A stretch of 11,183 nucleotides of DNA from Thermodesulfobacteriota bacterium (GCA_028275295.1 JAPWUY010000019.1:1-11183); one strand, 5' to 3'. Counted from the first letter of the stretch, positions 1 through 6,191 are shown. The notes: generated by a model not told the origin, from the sequence alone. A program made the numbers and translations.

Positions 1-1
1 A

Positions 2-154
2 CTCACAAAGCCGAGGGACTACAAGCCTGCTGCCCTGAGACTTCTCCAGCAATTGGGGGCTGTGCAGCTCACCCAAGAGGGAAAACTCTTTCTCCTGGAA
101 GAGAGGCTCCACGAGAGCCTCCGCATTCCTTATGGGATAAGGGACAACTCCTGA
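2..154 (+). CDS. C-terminal end of an unidentified protein (partial, 5' end outside window)
   Basis: The frame starting at base 2 is open from the window edge to a TGA at 152-154, giving about 50 residues. They look like real protein: a leucine-rich amphipathic stretch (ALRLLQQLGAV), a charged helix-like segment (LLEERLHESL) and a polar end (IPYGIRDNS). I recognise no family. It runs toward the convergent rfbC gene, so it is not part of that operon. The reading frame one base behind is also open across this segment and to 342, so the true C-terminus could lie further on if a frameshift exists near 130-154. Moderate confidence that it is coding; function unknown. Confidence 0.5.
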   Translation, partial: LTKPRDYKPAALRLLQQLGAVQLTQEGKLFLLEERLHESLRIPYGIRDNS

Positions 155-349
155 AAGAAGCCCTCGAGGAAGGCCTCGTATGGGAAATCTCCCGGAGATG
201 GGCCCATCAGGTCCCCAGTTCATCCCTGGGCCTCTTCTCTAGGGGAAGATGGCTTCGGGCCCAGCTGAGAGCGAAGACCGTGGCAGGCCCCCTTGGGAGG
301 CCAGTTCCTCTAGAAAGCGATTTCTTCCCGACTCCACGGTAGTCCCTCT
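155..349 (+). other. Intergenic stretch with an open frame lacking a clear start
   Basis: Between the partial gene and the end of rfbC, frame 1 of the + strand stays open from base 1 to a TAG at 340-342, with no ATG and no good Shine-Dalgarno site. Its second half has a plausible protein-like segment (LLKEALEEGLVWEISRRW). It may be the frameshifted continuation of the upstream gene or chance openness in GC-rich DNA. No convincing terminator for either convergent gene is visible here. Confidence 0.25.
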
Positions 350-901
350 TCAAGGAAAAAGGTCTTCCTCCCCCAGGTCCTTGAGAAATGGAAAACGTGC
401 ATCCTTTTCCGAGAGGATGGGATCAGAGACAGGCCACTCTATCCCCAGATCAGGATCATCCCACCTTATTCCCCTCTCGTGGGCCGGGGAGTAATAATCC
501 GTGCACTTGTAGCAGACTATTGCCTCTTCACTTGTCACGCAAAAGCCATGGGCGAATCCTACTGGTATGTAGATTTGGGTTGCTCTCTCTCCCCTGAGCC
601 TCATCCCGAACCACTTACCGAATGTGGGGGAGCTCCTCCTCACATCCACGACCACATCGAAGATCTCCCCCTTCGCGACCCAGACGAGCTTTCCCTGGGC
701 CCTCCCCACCTGATAGTGGAGTCCCCTGAGGACACGTTCTCTCGAATAGGAGAGATTGTCCTGGACGAAGGAGGCCCCCATTCCGCAAGCGGTGTACCGC
801 TCGACCCTGTATGTCTCGACGAAAAACCCCCTCTCATCTCGGAAGAGGTCGGGCTCCACAATCAATATCTCAGGAAAAAGCTCGCACCTTTCTATTTTCA
901 T
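350..901 (-). CDS. rfbC: dTDP-4-dehydrorhamnose 3,5-epimerase
   Basis: This 183-residue cytoplasmic cupin enzyme epimerises C3 and C5 of dTDP-4-keto-6-deoxyglucose on the way to dTDP-L-rhamnose or related deoxysugars. The length is normal for RmlC/RfbC. Family marks are present: DERGFFVETYR near residues 22-32, QDNLSYS at 47-53, LRGLHYQ at 58-64 with the expected catalytic base His62, Lys71 in QGKLVWV, FAHGF at 116-120, Tyr131 in the VCYKCTDYY stretch as the likely catalytic acid, and LSEKDA at 163-168 with Asp167 as the likely partner of His62. It lies 167 bp downstream of the sugar aminotransferase on the same strand, so co-transcription is likely. rfbA, rfbB and rfbD are not in the window. 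The ATG has a GGAG about 11 bases upstream. Family assignment is secure; the exact sugar product is inferred. Confidence 0.95.
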   Translation of the reverse strand: MKIERCELFPEILIVEPDLFRDERGFFVETYRVERYTACGMGASFVQDNLSYSRERVLRGLHYQVGRAQGKLVWVAKGEIFDVVVDVRRSSPTFGKWFGMRLRGERATQIYIPVGFAHGFCVTSEEAIVCYKCTDYYSPAHERGIRWDDPDLGIEWPVSDPILSEKDARFPFLKDLGEEDLFP

Positions 902-962
902 GGCCAGGAAGACTCCACGGGAATTGGTGCTGACTCGAGGACTCCTCCCAAAGGAGATCTGC

Positions 963-983
963 CGGGAATTCTACGAATCCCCG
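963..983 (-). other. Hairpin between aminotransferase and rfbC
   Basis: A compact inverted repeat of nine pairs around a 3-base loop lies in the 167-bp spacer: CGGG and ATTC pair with GAAT and CCCG, with one G-U wobble when read as RNA from the minus strand. No U-tract follows, so it looks like an mRNA structure (stability or processing) rather than a terminator. Function is inference. Confidence 0.35.
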
Positions 984-1068
984 ACACTCGCCCCACTGTC
1001 CTTGGTCTCAGCAAAGAGAGCCGACCTCAGCTTTTCCCCTCGCCGCTCCCATCCCTGGTCATCTGAGC

Positions 1069-2313
1069 TCACGCCTCCCCAGCGAGCTTGAGAAACTCCT
1101 TCACTGCCTCCACCACTTGTTCCTGATCACTGTCGGTCATTTCAGGATAGAGAGGCAGAGAGATCACTTGGGATGCGAGCTTCTCCGAGACCGGGAAGTC
1201 CCCTTTTCCATAACCCAGGTGTCTATAAGCCCTTTGGAGATGGAGGGGCAGAGGATAGTGGATGCCAAAGCCTATCTTCTGGCGGGAGAGGTGTTCCGCC
1301 ATCTTGTCTCTCTGTTCGGTCCTTATCACATAGAGGTGGTATACGGACAAAGCATAGGGGGCTTCATTTGGCAAAATCAAGGGCTCGAGGCCTGAAAGCA
1401 ATTCGTTGTACCTCTTTGCCCTCTCGCGCCTCTTGGCATTCCAGTGGGGTAGGCGCTTGAGCTTCACCCTCAGGATACCAGCTTGTATCGCATCCAATCT
1501 TCCATTGTATCCTTCCACCTCATGACGGTATTTCCTCGTCTGGCCGTGGTCTCGAAGCATCCTCACCTTCTCTGCGATATCTTGGTCCTGAGTGACTACG
1601 GCCCCCGCTTCCCCACAGGCACCGAGGTTTTTACTGGGGTAAAAGCTGAAGGCGGCTGCGAGCCCCATGCTCCCGCAAGGAAGCCACATACCATCTGCCG
1701 AGCCCTCCTTCTCCTGGGAAGGCTCGGTCCTCGATCCTCCCTCCCTCTGCTCGCCTCTCTTCCATCCCGGGGAGACCTTTCTGGAAAGGTACAGGGCCCC
1801 GTGGGCCTGACAAGCATCCTCGATCACCAGAAGCCCGTGCCTTTGGGCTATGTCCATAATGGAATCCATGTCCGCTGGATGGCCATAAAGGTGGACTGGC
1901 ACAATGGCCTTGGGTACAGTCCCTCCCCTTTTGTCCCTTTTTCTCTTAGAGAGATACTCCTCGAGCTTTTGGGGATCCATGGTGCGACTTTTTTCTTCCA
2001 CATCCACGAATACTGGCCGGGCACCGACCTGACTTATGGCCTCGGCTGTGGCGATGAAGGTGAAGGGGACAGTTATCACCTCGTCTCCAGGCCCTATGCC
2101 AGAGGCGAGCAGGGCGAAGCGAAGGGCATCTGTCCCGCTGGAAACTCCCACAGAGTATTTGGCACCGCAAAACTCGGCAAATTCCTCCTCGAAGGCCGCG
2201 ACCTCAGCCCCATCCACAAAGATGCCGCTGCGAAGCGCCGCCCTGAAGACCTTGACAAGCTCTTTCTCCAATTCCCGATGCTGGATGGCGAGATCAACGA
2301 GTGGAACCTTCAA
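1069..2313 (-). CDS. DegT/DnrJ/EryC1/StrS family PLP-dependent sugar aminotransferase with a loop insertion
   Basis: A fold-type I PLP enzyme that transfers an amino group to a nucleotide-linked keto sugar in surface polysaccharide or glycan synthesis. From the TTG at 2313 (start M-KVPLVDL) the protein has 414 residues. Visible marks are SGTDAL (about 59-64, PLP phosphate), VIEDACQAHGA with Asp166 (pyridine nitrogen contact), FSFYPSKNLGA with Lys228 (Schiff base), and the C-terminal HYPLPLHLQ segment. I prefer the TTG because GGGAGG lies 8 bases upstream and KVPLVDL is where family members normally begin; an upstream in-frame TTG at 2427 would add 38 atypical residues and overlaps a candidate -10 box. 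Relatives are usually about 365-380 residues; the extra length is mostly a 33-residue hydrophilic insertion just before the catalytic lysine region. It resembles the FdtB/QdtB/VioA-like group, but the substrate is not assignable. First gene of the rfbC transcription unit. Confidence 0.93.
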   Translation of the reverse strand: MKVPLVDLAIQHRELEKELVKVFRAALRSGIFVDGAEVAAFEEEFAEFCGAKYSVGVSSGTDALRFALLASGIGPGDEVITVPFTFIATAEAISQVGARPVFVDVEEKSRTMDPQKLEEYLSKRKRDKRGGTVPKAIVPVHLYGHPADMDSIMDIAQRHGLLVIEDACQAHGALYLSRKVSPGWKRGEQREGGSRTEPSQEKEGSADGMWLPCGSMGLAAAFSFYPSKNLGACGEAGAVVTQDQDIAEKVRMLRDHGQTRKYRHEVEGYNGRLDAIQAGILRVKLKRLPHWNAKRRERAKRYNELLSGLEPLILPNEAPYALSVYHLYVIRTEQRDKMAEHLSRQKIGFGIHYPLPLHLQRAYRHLGYGKGDFPVSEKLASQVISLPLYPEMTDSDQEQVVEAVKEFLKLAGEA

Positions 2314-2426
2314 AATTTTTGCCTCCCTCGGGCTTTCACATTTCAATCCTGTGGCAAGTCGGGCTATGGAGCTCGAGGCCGCACTGTGGGCTTCTCGAGA
2401 CCATTCAAGCCTTTTTTGCCAGATCA

Positions 2427-2456
2427 AGTATATCCCACAGGGAACTCGCCCGTCAG
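2427..2456 (-). promoter_or_regulatory. Candidate sigma70-type promoter for the aminotransferase-rfbC unit
   Basis: On the minus strand CTGACG (2456-2451) is followed after 18 bp by TATACT (2432-2427), 4/6 and 5/6 matches to the consensus. Initiation near 2420 would give a leader of about 107 nt before the TTG start at 2313. Found by reading only. Confidence 0.4.
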
Positions 2457-2817
2457 TACAAGAGGACGACCACAGGAAAAAAGCGTTAGCAGTCCCAGAA
2501 AGGTCCTTTGTCGAGGGGAGGGAAGAAAATCGTTTGAATTCGGATTCACGGATCTGCTGTCAGCTTCCAAGAAATTTCGGGTTCCCTGCCGTGGCTACAG
2601 ATGGGCCTTGTGCCTGCCTTTTTGGGAGATGGACCGAAAGAGGTTGTGCAAGGAGCGCCGAAGGCAGGATAGGATAGTCGAAAGAGGCCAATGGGAGGCG
2701 TCGGCTCCTTGATGGAGTGGTGCTAGGGCATGGAAGGACCGAGAAGGGGTTTTCTGGGAGAAATGGAGGAGATAGGGGCCGAGCGGAGGAAAATGAAGGG
2801 AATGGTGCAATTTTTTG
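2457..2817. other. Gene-poor spacer of about 360 bp
   Basis: I see no convincing gene on either strand. The open frames here give proline/serine-rich or arginine-rich translations without start signals. The right part (about 2700-2810) is strongly purine-rich on the + strand. It separates two divergent candidate promoters, one for the aminotransferase and one for the 88-residue orphan gene, so it may carry regulatory sites that I cannot identify. Confidence 0.4.
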
Positions 2818-2846
2818 TTGCATTTGGGGAGGGGGTGGGGTAGAAT
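2818..2846 (+). promoter_or_regulatory. Candidate promoter for the orphan small gene
   Basis: TTGCAT (2818-2823) and TAGAAT (2841-2846) are separated by 17 bp; the -10 box matches 5/6 and the -35 box 3/6. Initiation near 2853 would place the start about 23 nt ahead of the ATG at 2876. The short A/T-rich island around 2841-2857 contrasts with the GC-rich surroundings. Confidence 0.4.
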
Positions 2847-2875
2847 TATAAAAAAAGCAAGGTGGAAGCTGAGAT

Positions 2876-3142
2876 ATGAGGAGCCAAGTGAACAGAGCAA
2901 ATTTTCTGAACTATGAGGGCGCGTCGGGCCCGGAGCTGATAAGCATCCCCCTGCCTGACAATTTCAACCTCATGAGCATAAACGAGAGGATCCAGTTCCT
3001 CTCGGATGCTCTCAAGGCCGTAGAGGAGAAGTTTCCCCTGGAGAAGGACACACTCCGCAGGCACACCTCATTGGTAAGAATAGCCGAAGGGAAGGTCACT
3101 TACTCCGTGGAATATCTCCCCATGCCAGAAGACGAGTACTGA
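2876..3142 (+). CDS. Hypothetical small acidic protein, 88 residues
   Basis: I do not recognise a family. The protein is soluble in character, with no signal peptide or membrane segment. Residues about 35-53 (INERIQFLSDALKAVEEKF) look like an amphipathic helix, followed by a short region with alternating hydrophobics (VRIAEGKVTYSVEYLPM) that could be beta strands, and an acidic end (PEDEY). A weak Shine-Dalgarno (AAGGTGG) lies about 10 bases before the ATG, and a candidate promoter precedes it. It stands alone on +, transcribed away from the sugar genes and converging on the acyl-CoA synthetase 72 bp away. The overlapping minus-strand frames give less protein-like translations. Coding is fairly likely; function unknown. 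Confidence 0.6.
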   Translation: MRSQVNRANFLNYEGASGPELISIPLPDNFNLMSINERIQFLSDALKAVEEKFPLEKDTLRRHTSLVRIAEGKVTYSVEYLPMPEDEY

Positions 3143-3214
3143 GGGCACAGGGGACCTTCGGGTGGCAAAAGTCTCTGCGGGCACTCTGGGCCCAACCAAG
3201 TGAGGGCAAAGGGG

Positions 3215-4609
3215 CTACAAGTGTCCGTAGTCCCTGAACCTCGCCCATCGGCACAGAAATGAGGCTGCCTTGGCCGCTCTCTCGGGAGTTGGGAAGTTGA
3301 TCATTGCCCCCTCGGCCTCCAACTCCCTCACCTCGTCCTCCCAGATGCCTGGGGGGGCCATGATGCATCCCAAAACAGGCTTCTTTCCTTTCCAGTTGAA
3401 GAGGACCTCCATGAGCCCCCTGGGTGCCTGGGAGTTTGCCGATGCGAACATTATGAGCAAGAGGACCAGATCCACCTCCTCGGCGAGGAGGGCTGTCTCG
3501 ACTATCCTCGCTATTGCCTTGGAGTCGTACCAAGCAGGGCCCATGTCCACGGGGTTTGTCCTGAGGGCAAGGGGAGGGAGCAACTCGTCTATCGCCTCCT
3601 GAGTGGACCCTTTGAAAGGTTCCACCTTGAGGCCACAAGCCCAGCAAACATCCATGGCCGCCATTGCAGGGCCTGCCTGTCCGGAAAGTATGGCGACCCT
3701 CTCTCCCTTGGGAAGGGCAGACGAGGCCAGGGCCTTCGAGGCATCGAGGAGCTCCAAGGAGTCCTCGACCCAGAGGATACCGGTCTGGATCATGGCCCCC
3801 TTGTAAAGATTTGCGTCCCCTGCAAGGCTTCCTGTGTGGGATTTACTGGCTCGGTCACCCAAGTCCGATCTGCCGCACTTGTAAGCCACAATGGGCTTTT
3901 TCCCCCTCAGGCTGAGGGCCTCTCCCCACAGCGCTCGAGCACTGTCCACCCCTTCCAGGTAGAGAGCTATACAGCTCGTCTCTCTGTCATCCACGAACCA
4001 GGCGAGGATATCGTGAAAATCAACATTGCACCTATTTCCCAATCCCACGATCTTGCTGAAGCCCACCTCCTCCCTCATCGCCAAGAAGGCCAAAAGGTGA
4101 GACATCCCCCCACTTTGGCTGAGGAGTGTCACTCCTCCCTTTTTCAGGAGCGAGAACTCGGGTGTGAATGAGGCATTGAGGCCGTGGTGAAGATTGACGA
4201 GGCCGAATGTGTTGGGCCCGATTATGGGAATGCCAGCTTCGGTTGCAAGCCTCCCGATCTCTTCCTGGAGGGCAGCCCCACTGGGATCGTCTATCTCGCT
4301 GAAGCCCGCTGTGATCAAAACTATTCCCCTGACCCCTTTTCTCCTGCAGGCTATGATCTGCTCCTTCACTGATGTGGCGGGCACTACCACGATGGCGAGG
4401 TCCACATTTCCCTCTATGCCCTCGAGCGATGGATATGCCCTGAGCCCCATGACCTCTTTTCTACTGGGATTGACAGGGAAGACGGTTCCGCCAAATCCAC
4501 CCTCTAGAAGGCTCTTCATCACGTGGAATCCGAGCTTCCTTTTGTCCTCGCTCGCCCCTATGACGGCCACGGTTTGGGGAGAGAAGATGGGGGAGAAGTC
4601 CGCTTTCAT
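3215..4609 (-). CDS. NDP-forming acyl-CoA synthetase, alpha-type chain (CoA-binding and ligase domains)
   Basis: This 464-residue cytoplasmic protein belongs to the succinyl-CoA synthetase-like superfamily that interconverts acyl-CoA + ADP + Pi with acid + CoA + ATP. Domains seen: an N-terminal Rossmann CoA-binding domain (about 10-125) with TVAVIGASEDKRKLG and GPNTFGLVN; a flavodoxin-like ligase domain (about 150-290) with LLSQSGGM and ASKSHTGSLAGD containing the expected phosphohistidine His258; and a third domain (about 295-455) with VAILSGQAGPAMA and NPVDMGP. This is the length and order of an alpha subunit; the ATP-grasp beta part is absent from the protein and from the window. Start: an upstream TTG at 4618 is possible, but the ATG at 4609 has GTGAGGG 10 bases before it, overlapping the stop of the upstream crotonase (13-bp gap). 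Tight operon with the crotonase suggests CoA activation of an organic acid; substrate unknown. Confidence 0.9.
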   Translation of the reverse strand: MKADFSPIFSPQTVAVIGASEDKRKLGFHVMKSLLEGGFGGTVFPVNPSRKEVMGLRAYPSLEGIEGNVDLAIVVVPATSVKEQIIACRRKGVRGIVLITAGFSEIDDPSGAALQEEIGRLATEAGIPIIGPNTFGLVNLHHGLNASFTPEFSLLKKGGVTLLSQSGGMSHLLAFLAMREEVGFSKIVGLGNRCNVDFHDILAWFVDDRETSCIALYLEGVDSARALWGEALSLRGKKPIVAYKCGRSDLGDRASKSHTGSLAGDANLYKGAMIQTGILWVEDSLELLDASKALASSALPKGERVAILSGQAGPAMAAMDVCWACGLKVEPFKGSTQEAIDELLPPLALRTNPVDMGPAWYDSKAIARIVETALLAEEVDLVLLLIMFASANSQAPRGLMEVLFNWKGKKPVLGCIMAPPGIWEDEVRELEAEGAMINFPTPERAAKAASFLCRWARFRDYGHL

Positions 4610-4622
4610 CCCTCGCAAGCCC

Positions 4623-5414
4623 TCACTTTCCCACGAAAACGGGTTCTCTTTTCTGGAGCTTGGCCATCACGGCCTCGGAGAAATCCTTGCTCGAGATCAG
4701 GGCTCCTTGCACCTGGGCTGTGAACTCCAGGGAGGTTTGGATGGATGAGTCGGCTGCCGAATCAACGGTTTTCTTGGCCAAGCCCACACCCAGGGGAGGA
4801 AGCCTCAATATCTCTTCCACCCAGGCATGGACTTCCTCATCCAGACGCTCAGGGGAGACAGCCCTGTTCACTATCCCGAGCCTTTGGGCCTCAGCCCCAT
4901 CTATGGTTCTCCCTAGCATCACGAGCTCCTTGGCCTTTCCCACTCCCACGAGTCTCACGAGCCTCTGGGTGCCTCCTAGGTCTGGCACTATGGAATAGAG
5001 GACCTCGGGGAGGCCCCATCGAGCATCCTCGGTGGAGATCCTGAAATCGCACGCGAGGGCCAGCTCCATTGCAGCCCCCAGTGCGTAACCGTGTACCTTG
5101 GCCAGGACCGGCTTCTCGAGGGTGGTTATCCTCGTCAGGGCCTCTTGCATCATCTTGAGCTGGTAGCGAAAGGCCGAGGGAAGCCTCTCCAGTCCCTCTC
5201 CGGCCAAGGCTTGGAGGTCCGTGCCTGAGGAGAATGCCCTTCCTGCACCAGCCAAGATGACAACCCTCACTTGGGCCATGCGACTTATCTCGTCGAGGGC
5301 GGAGGATAGTTCCTGGAGGAGTTTGGGGCTTATGGCATTGAGCCTTTCGGGTCTGTTCAAGGTGAGATGGACAACCCTCTCCCTATGATCCAACAGTATT
5401 GTCTCGTAAGCCAT
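4623..5414 (-). CDS. Enoyl-CoA hydratase/isomerase (crotonase) family protein
   Basis: This 263-residue cytoplasmic crotonase probably hydrates or isomerises an enoyl-CoA. Marks: NRPERLNAIS (20-29), the oxyanion-hole region GRAFSSGTDLQAL (58-70), HGYALGAAMELALACDFR (108-125) carrying Glu117, and GLPEVLYSIVPDLGGTQRL (134-152) carrying Glu137. Glu117 and Glu137 align by motif with the two catalytic glutamates of classical hydratases, so hydratase chemistry is plausible, though the family also includes isomerases, dehalogenases and thioesterase-like members. The ATG at 5414 is chosen because AGGAGGAGG lies 8 bases upstream; an in-frame ATG at 5450 would put that site inside the gene. It is first in an operon with the acyl-CoA synthetase chain and divergent from the TRAP operon, consistent with catabolism of an imported acid. 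Confidence 0.93.
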   Translation of the reverse strand: MAYETILLDHRERVVHLTLNRPERLNAISPKLLQELSSALDEISRMAQVRVVILAGAGRAFSSGTDLQALAGEGLERLPSAFRYQLKMMQEALTRITTLEKPVLAKVHGYALGAAMELALACDFRISTEDARWGLPEVLYSIVPDLGGTQRLVRLVGVGKAKELVMLGRTIDGAEAQRLGIVNRAVSPERLDEEVHAWVEEILRLPPLGVGLAKKTVDSAADSSIQTSLEFTAQVQGALISSKDFSEAVMAKLQKREPVFVGK

Positions 5415-5464
5415 GAGGCCTTCCTCCTCCTGAGAGGTCTTTGGGAGCATTCGAGAGTCATGGG

Positions 5465-5493
5465 ATTTTATACTGCAGAAGGACTCACCACAA
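5465..5493 (-). promoter_or_regulatory. Candidate promoter for the crotonase-synthetase operon
   Basis: On the minus strand TTGTGG (5493-5488) and TAAAAT (5470-5465) are 17 bp apart; TATAAA overlaps the -10 box. Initiation near 5458 would leave a leader of about 44 nt. The -35 is weak (3/6), the -10 good (5/6). Confidence 0.4.
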
Positions 5494-5793
5494 TAGCCTC
5501 CAGGTTCCTGGGATTACACTGGTGGAAAATGGCCAGCTCAAGGGGCGAAACCCTCGATGAGGCAAAAGGCATTTACTGGAAAGCCCACGCGATCCTCCCT
5601 GGTCTCCCCCTGGGTTTCCGAGTTTCACATGAGGGATCGCCAGTTCCTGAAAAAACTCATTCGCTCGGGTTCCGTCTAATTGGTGGAGAGCTCACCTTCA
5701 CGGGGAGGGACCTTTCTCCTTTGGCCTGGGGGATTGGCGCAAAGGACATCTATCCCTGAGGGAGAAGGGGCTTGTAAAGGTCCAAAAAAGTGC
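5494..5793. other. Divergent intergenic region with a doubtful 98-codon frame
   Basis: About 300 bp lie between the candidate crotonase promoter and the TRAP promoters. On the + strand a frame is open from an ATG at 5460 to a TGA at 5757-5759 (about 99 residues, four tryptophans). Its Shine-Dalgarno (GGGAG, 12 bases away) is weak and its start overlaps the crotonase promoter. The translation matches nothing I know. I consider it probably non-coding but list it because the stretch holds nothing else I can identify. Confidence 0.25.
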
Positions 5794-5823
5794 TTGACAC
5801 GGGGAACGGGATATGGTTAAAAT
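5794..5823 (+). promoter_or_regulatory. Upstream promoter (P1) of the TRAP operon
   Basis: A perfect TTGACA (5794-5799) and TAAAAT (5818-5823) are separated by 18 bp, a strong sigma70-like promoter with predicted initiation near 5830. That start falls at the left edge of the palindrome at 5830-5858. Confidence 0.7.
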
Positions 5824-5829
5824 AGGCGC

Positions 5830-5858
5830 GACATTGTCACATATAGTGTGACATGGTC
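5830..5858 (+). promoter_or_regulatory. Palindromic operator between two TRAP promoters
   Basis: TGTCACA (5835-5841) and its exact reverse complement TGTGACA (5847-5853) flank a 5-bp centre, TATAG. After a 2-bp mismatch the symmetry resumes with GAC (5830-5832) and GTC (5856-5858). The site covers the expected start of P1 and ends 5 bp before the -35 box of P2, a position suited to repression of P1. The arm order is opposite to the CRP consensus (TGTGA then TCACA), so a TetR-, GntR- or similar dimeric repressor is more likely; the regulator is not in the window. Confidence 0.6.
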
Positions 5859-5877
5859 CTCAATTGACATGGTGCTC
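5849..5877 (+). repeat. Direct repeat TGACATGGTnCTC, period 16
   Basis: TGACATGGTCCTC (5849-5861) recurs as TGACATGGTGCTC (5865-5877), 12 of 13 bases identical and 16 bp apart. The first copy includes the right arm of the palindrome and the second overlaps the -35 box of P2. This suggests an additional half-site for the same regulator, or a separate regulator. Confidence 0.5.
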
Positions 5878-5892
5878 GGGTCCTGTTAAAAA
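5864..5892 (+). promoter_or_regulatory. Second promoter (P2) of the TRAP operon
   Basis: TTGACA (5864-5869) is followed after 17 bp by TAAAAA (5887-5892). Predicted initiation near 5900 is about 35 nt before the small gene at 5935. The -35 is perfect and the -10 a 4/6 match. Confidence 0.5.
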
Positions 5893-5934
5893 CTGGAGTG
5901 AAGTTGCGCGAAGGGAGCCTGGAGGAGGTCCAAG

Positions 5935-6087
5935 ATGGGAACCACGATGTTCACCATCCCTTACAATACCACACTCTTTATAGTCGCAGCCATAGTGTTC
6001 GGGGTCGTTGGGTTCGTGATCTATGGTTGCATAAAGGGTTGGGAGAACGTTCTCAAGGAAGATTACGAGAAAGGCCCTCATCACTGA
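5935..6087 (+). CDS. Small single-pass membrane protein, 50 residues, first gene of the TRAP operon
   Basis: A short frame from ATG (5935-5937) to TGA (6085-6087), preceded by a strong Shine-Dalgarno (GGAGGAGG at 5921-5928, 6 bases before the ATG). The protein has a short polar N-terminus (MGTTMFTIPYN), one clear hydrophobic segment at about residues 13-33 rich in V, I, F and G, and a charged C-terminus (KGWENVLKEDYEKGPHH) likely on the cytoplasmic side. It lies downstream of both candidate TRAP promoters and about 150 bp ahead of dctP. It is not a DctQ subunit: dctQ is separately present and much larger. I do not recognise a family. It could stabilise or regulate the transporter, or be an independent small membrane protein. 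The ribosome site and clean membrane segment make coding likely. Confidence 0.75.
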   Translation: MGTTMFTIPYNTTLFIVAAIVFGVVGFVIYGCIKGWENVLKEDYEKGPHH

Positions 6088-6124
6088 GGGGAAGGAGCTC
6101 GTGATGGGCTCTTGTGGAAGTAAG

Positions 6125-6144
6125 CCGGGAGCAACTCCTCCCGG
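6125..6144 (+). other. Stem-loop between small gene and dctP
   Basis: CCGGGAG (6125-6131) pairs with CTCCCGG (6138-6144) around a 6-base loop. No T-run follows, so it is not a standard terminator; an mRNA stability or processing element is more likely. Confidence 0.45.
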
Positions 6145-6167
6145 GTTCGTGAAGAAAGGGTAGGGGA

Positions 6168-6191
6168 GGTCTTTCAGGTTCCGGAAAGACC
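6168..6191 (+). other. Second stem-loop ahead of dctP
   Basis: GGTCTTTC (6168-6175) pairs perfectly with GAAAGACC (6184-6191) around an 8-base loop. It ends about 45 nt before the dctP ATG and leaves the Shine-Dalgarno free. A 5' stabiliser of the dctP message is a reasonable inference. Confidence 0.45.

Noticed and set aside
251..279. Inverted repeat as terminator of rfbC
   Set aside because: The stem is short with a bulge, the loop is 14 bases, and no U-run follows on the minus strand.
2314..2427. Upstream TTG start for the aminotransferase adding 38 residues
   Set aside because: The added residues do not resemble the family, the region overlaps a candidate -10 box, and the TTG at 2313 has GGGAGG at ideal spacing.
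1483..2712. A 409-codon open frame on + opposite the aminotransferase
   Set aside because: It is antisense to a gene with clear catalytic motifs, its translation is proline/arginine-rich and low in family-like features, and it has no ribosome site. It is an effect of GC-rich codon use.
5830..5858. CRP/FNR-type binding site
   Set aside because: The arms run TCACA then TGTGA, the inverse of the CRP order TGTGA then TCACA, and there is no FNR-like TTGAT-N4-ATCAA pattern.
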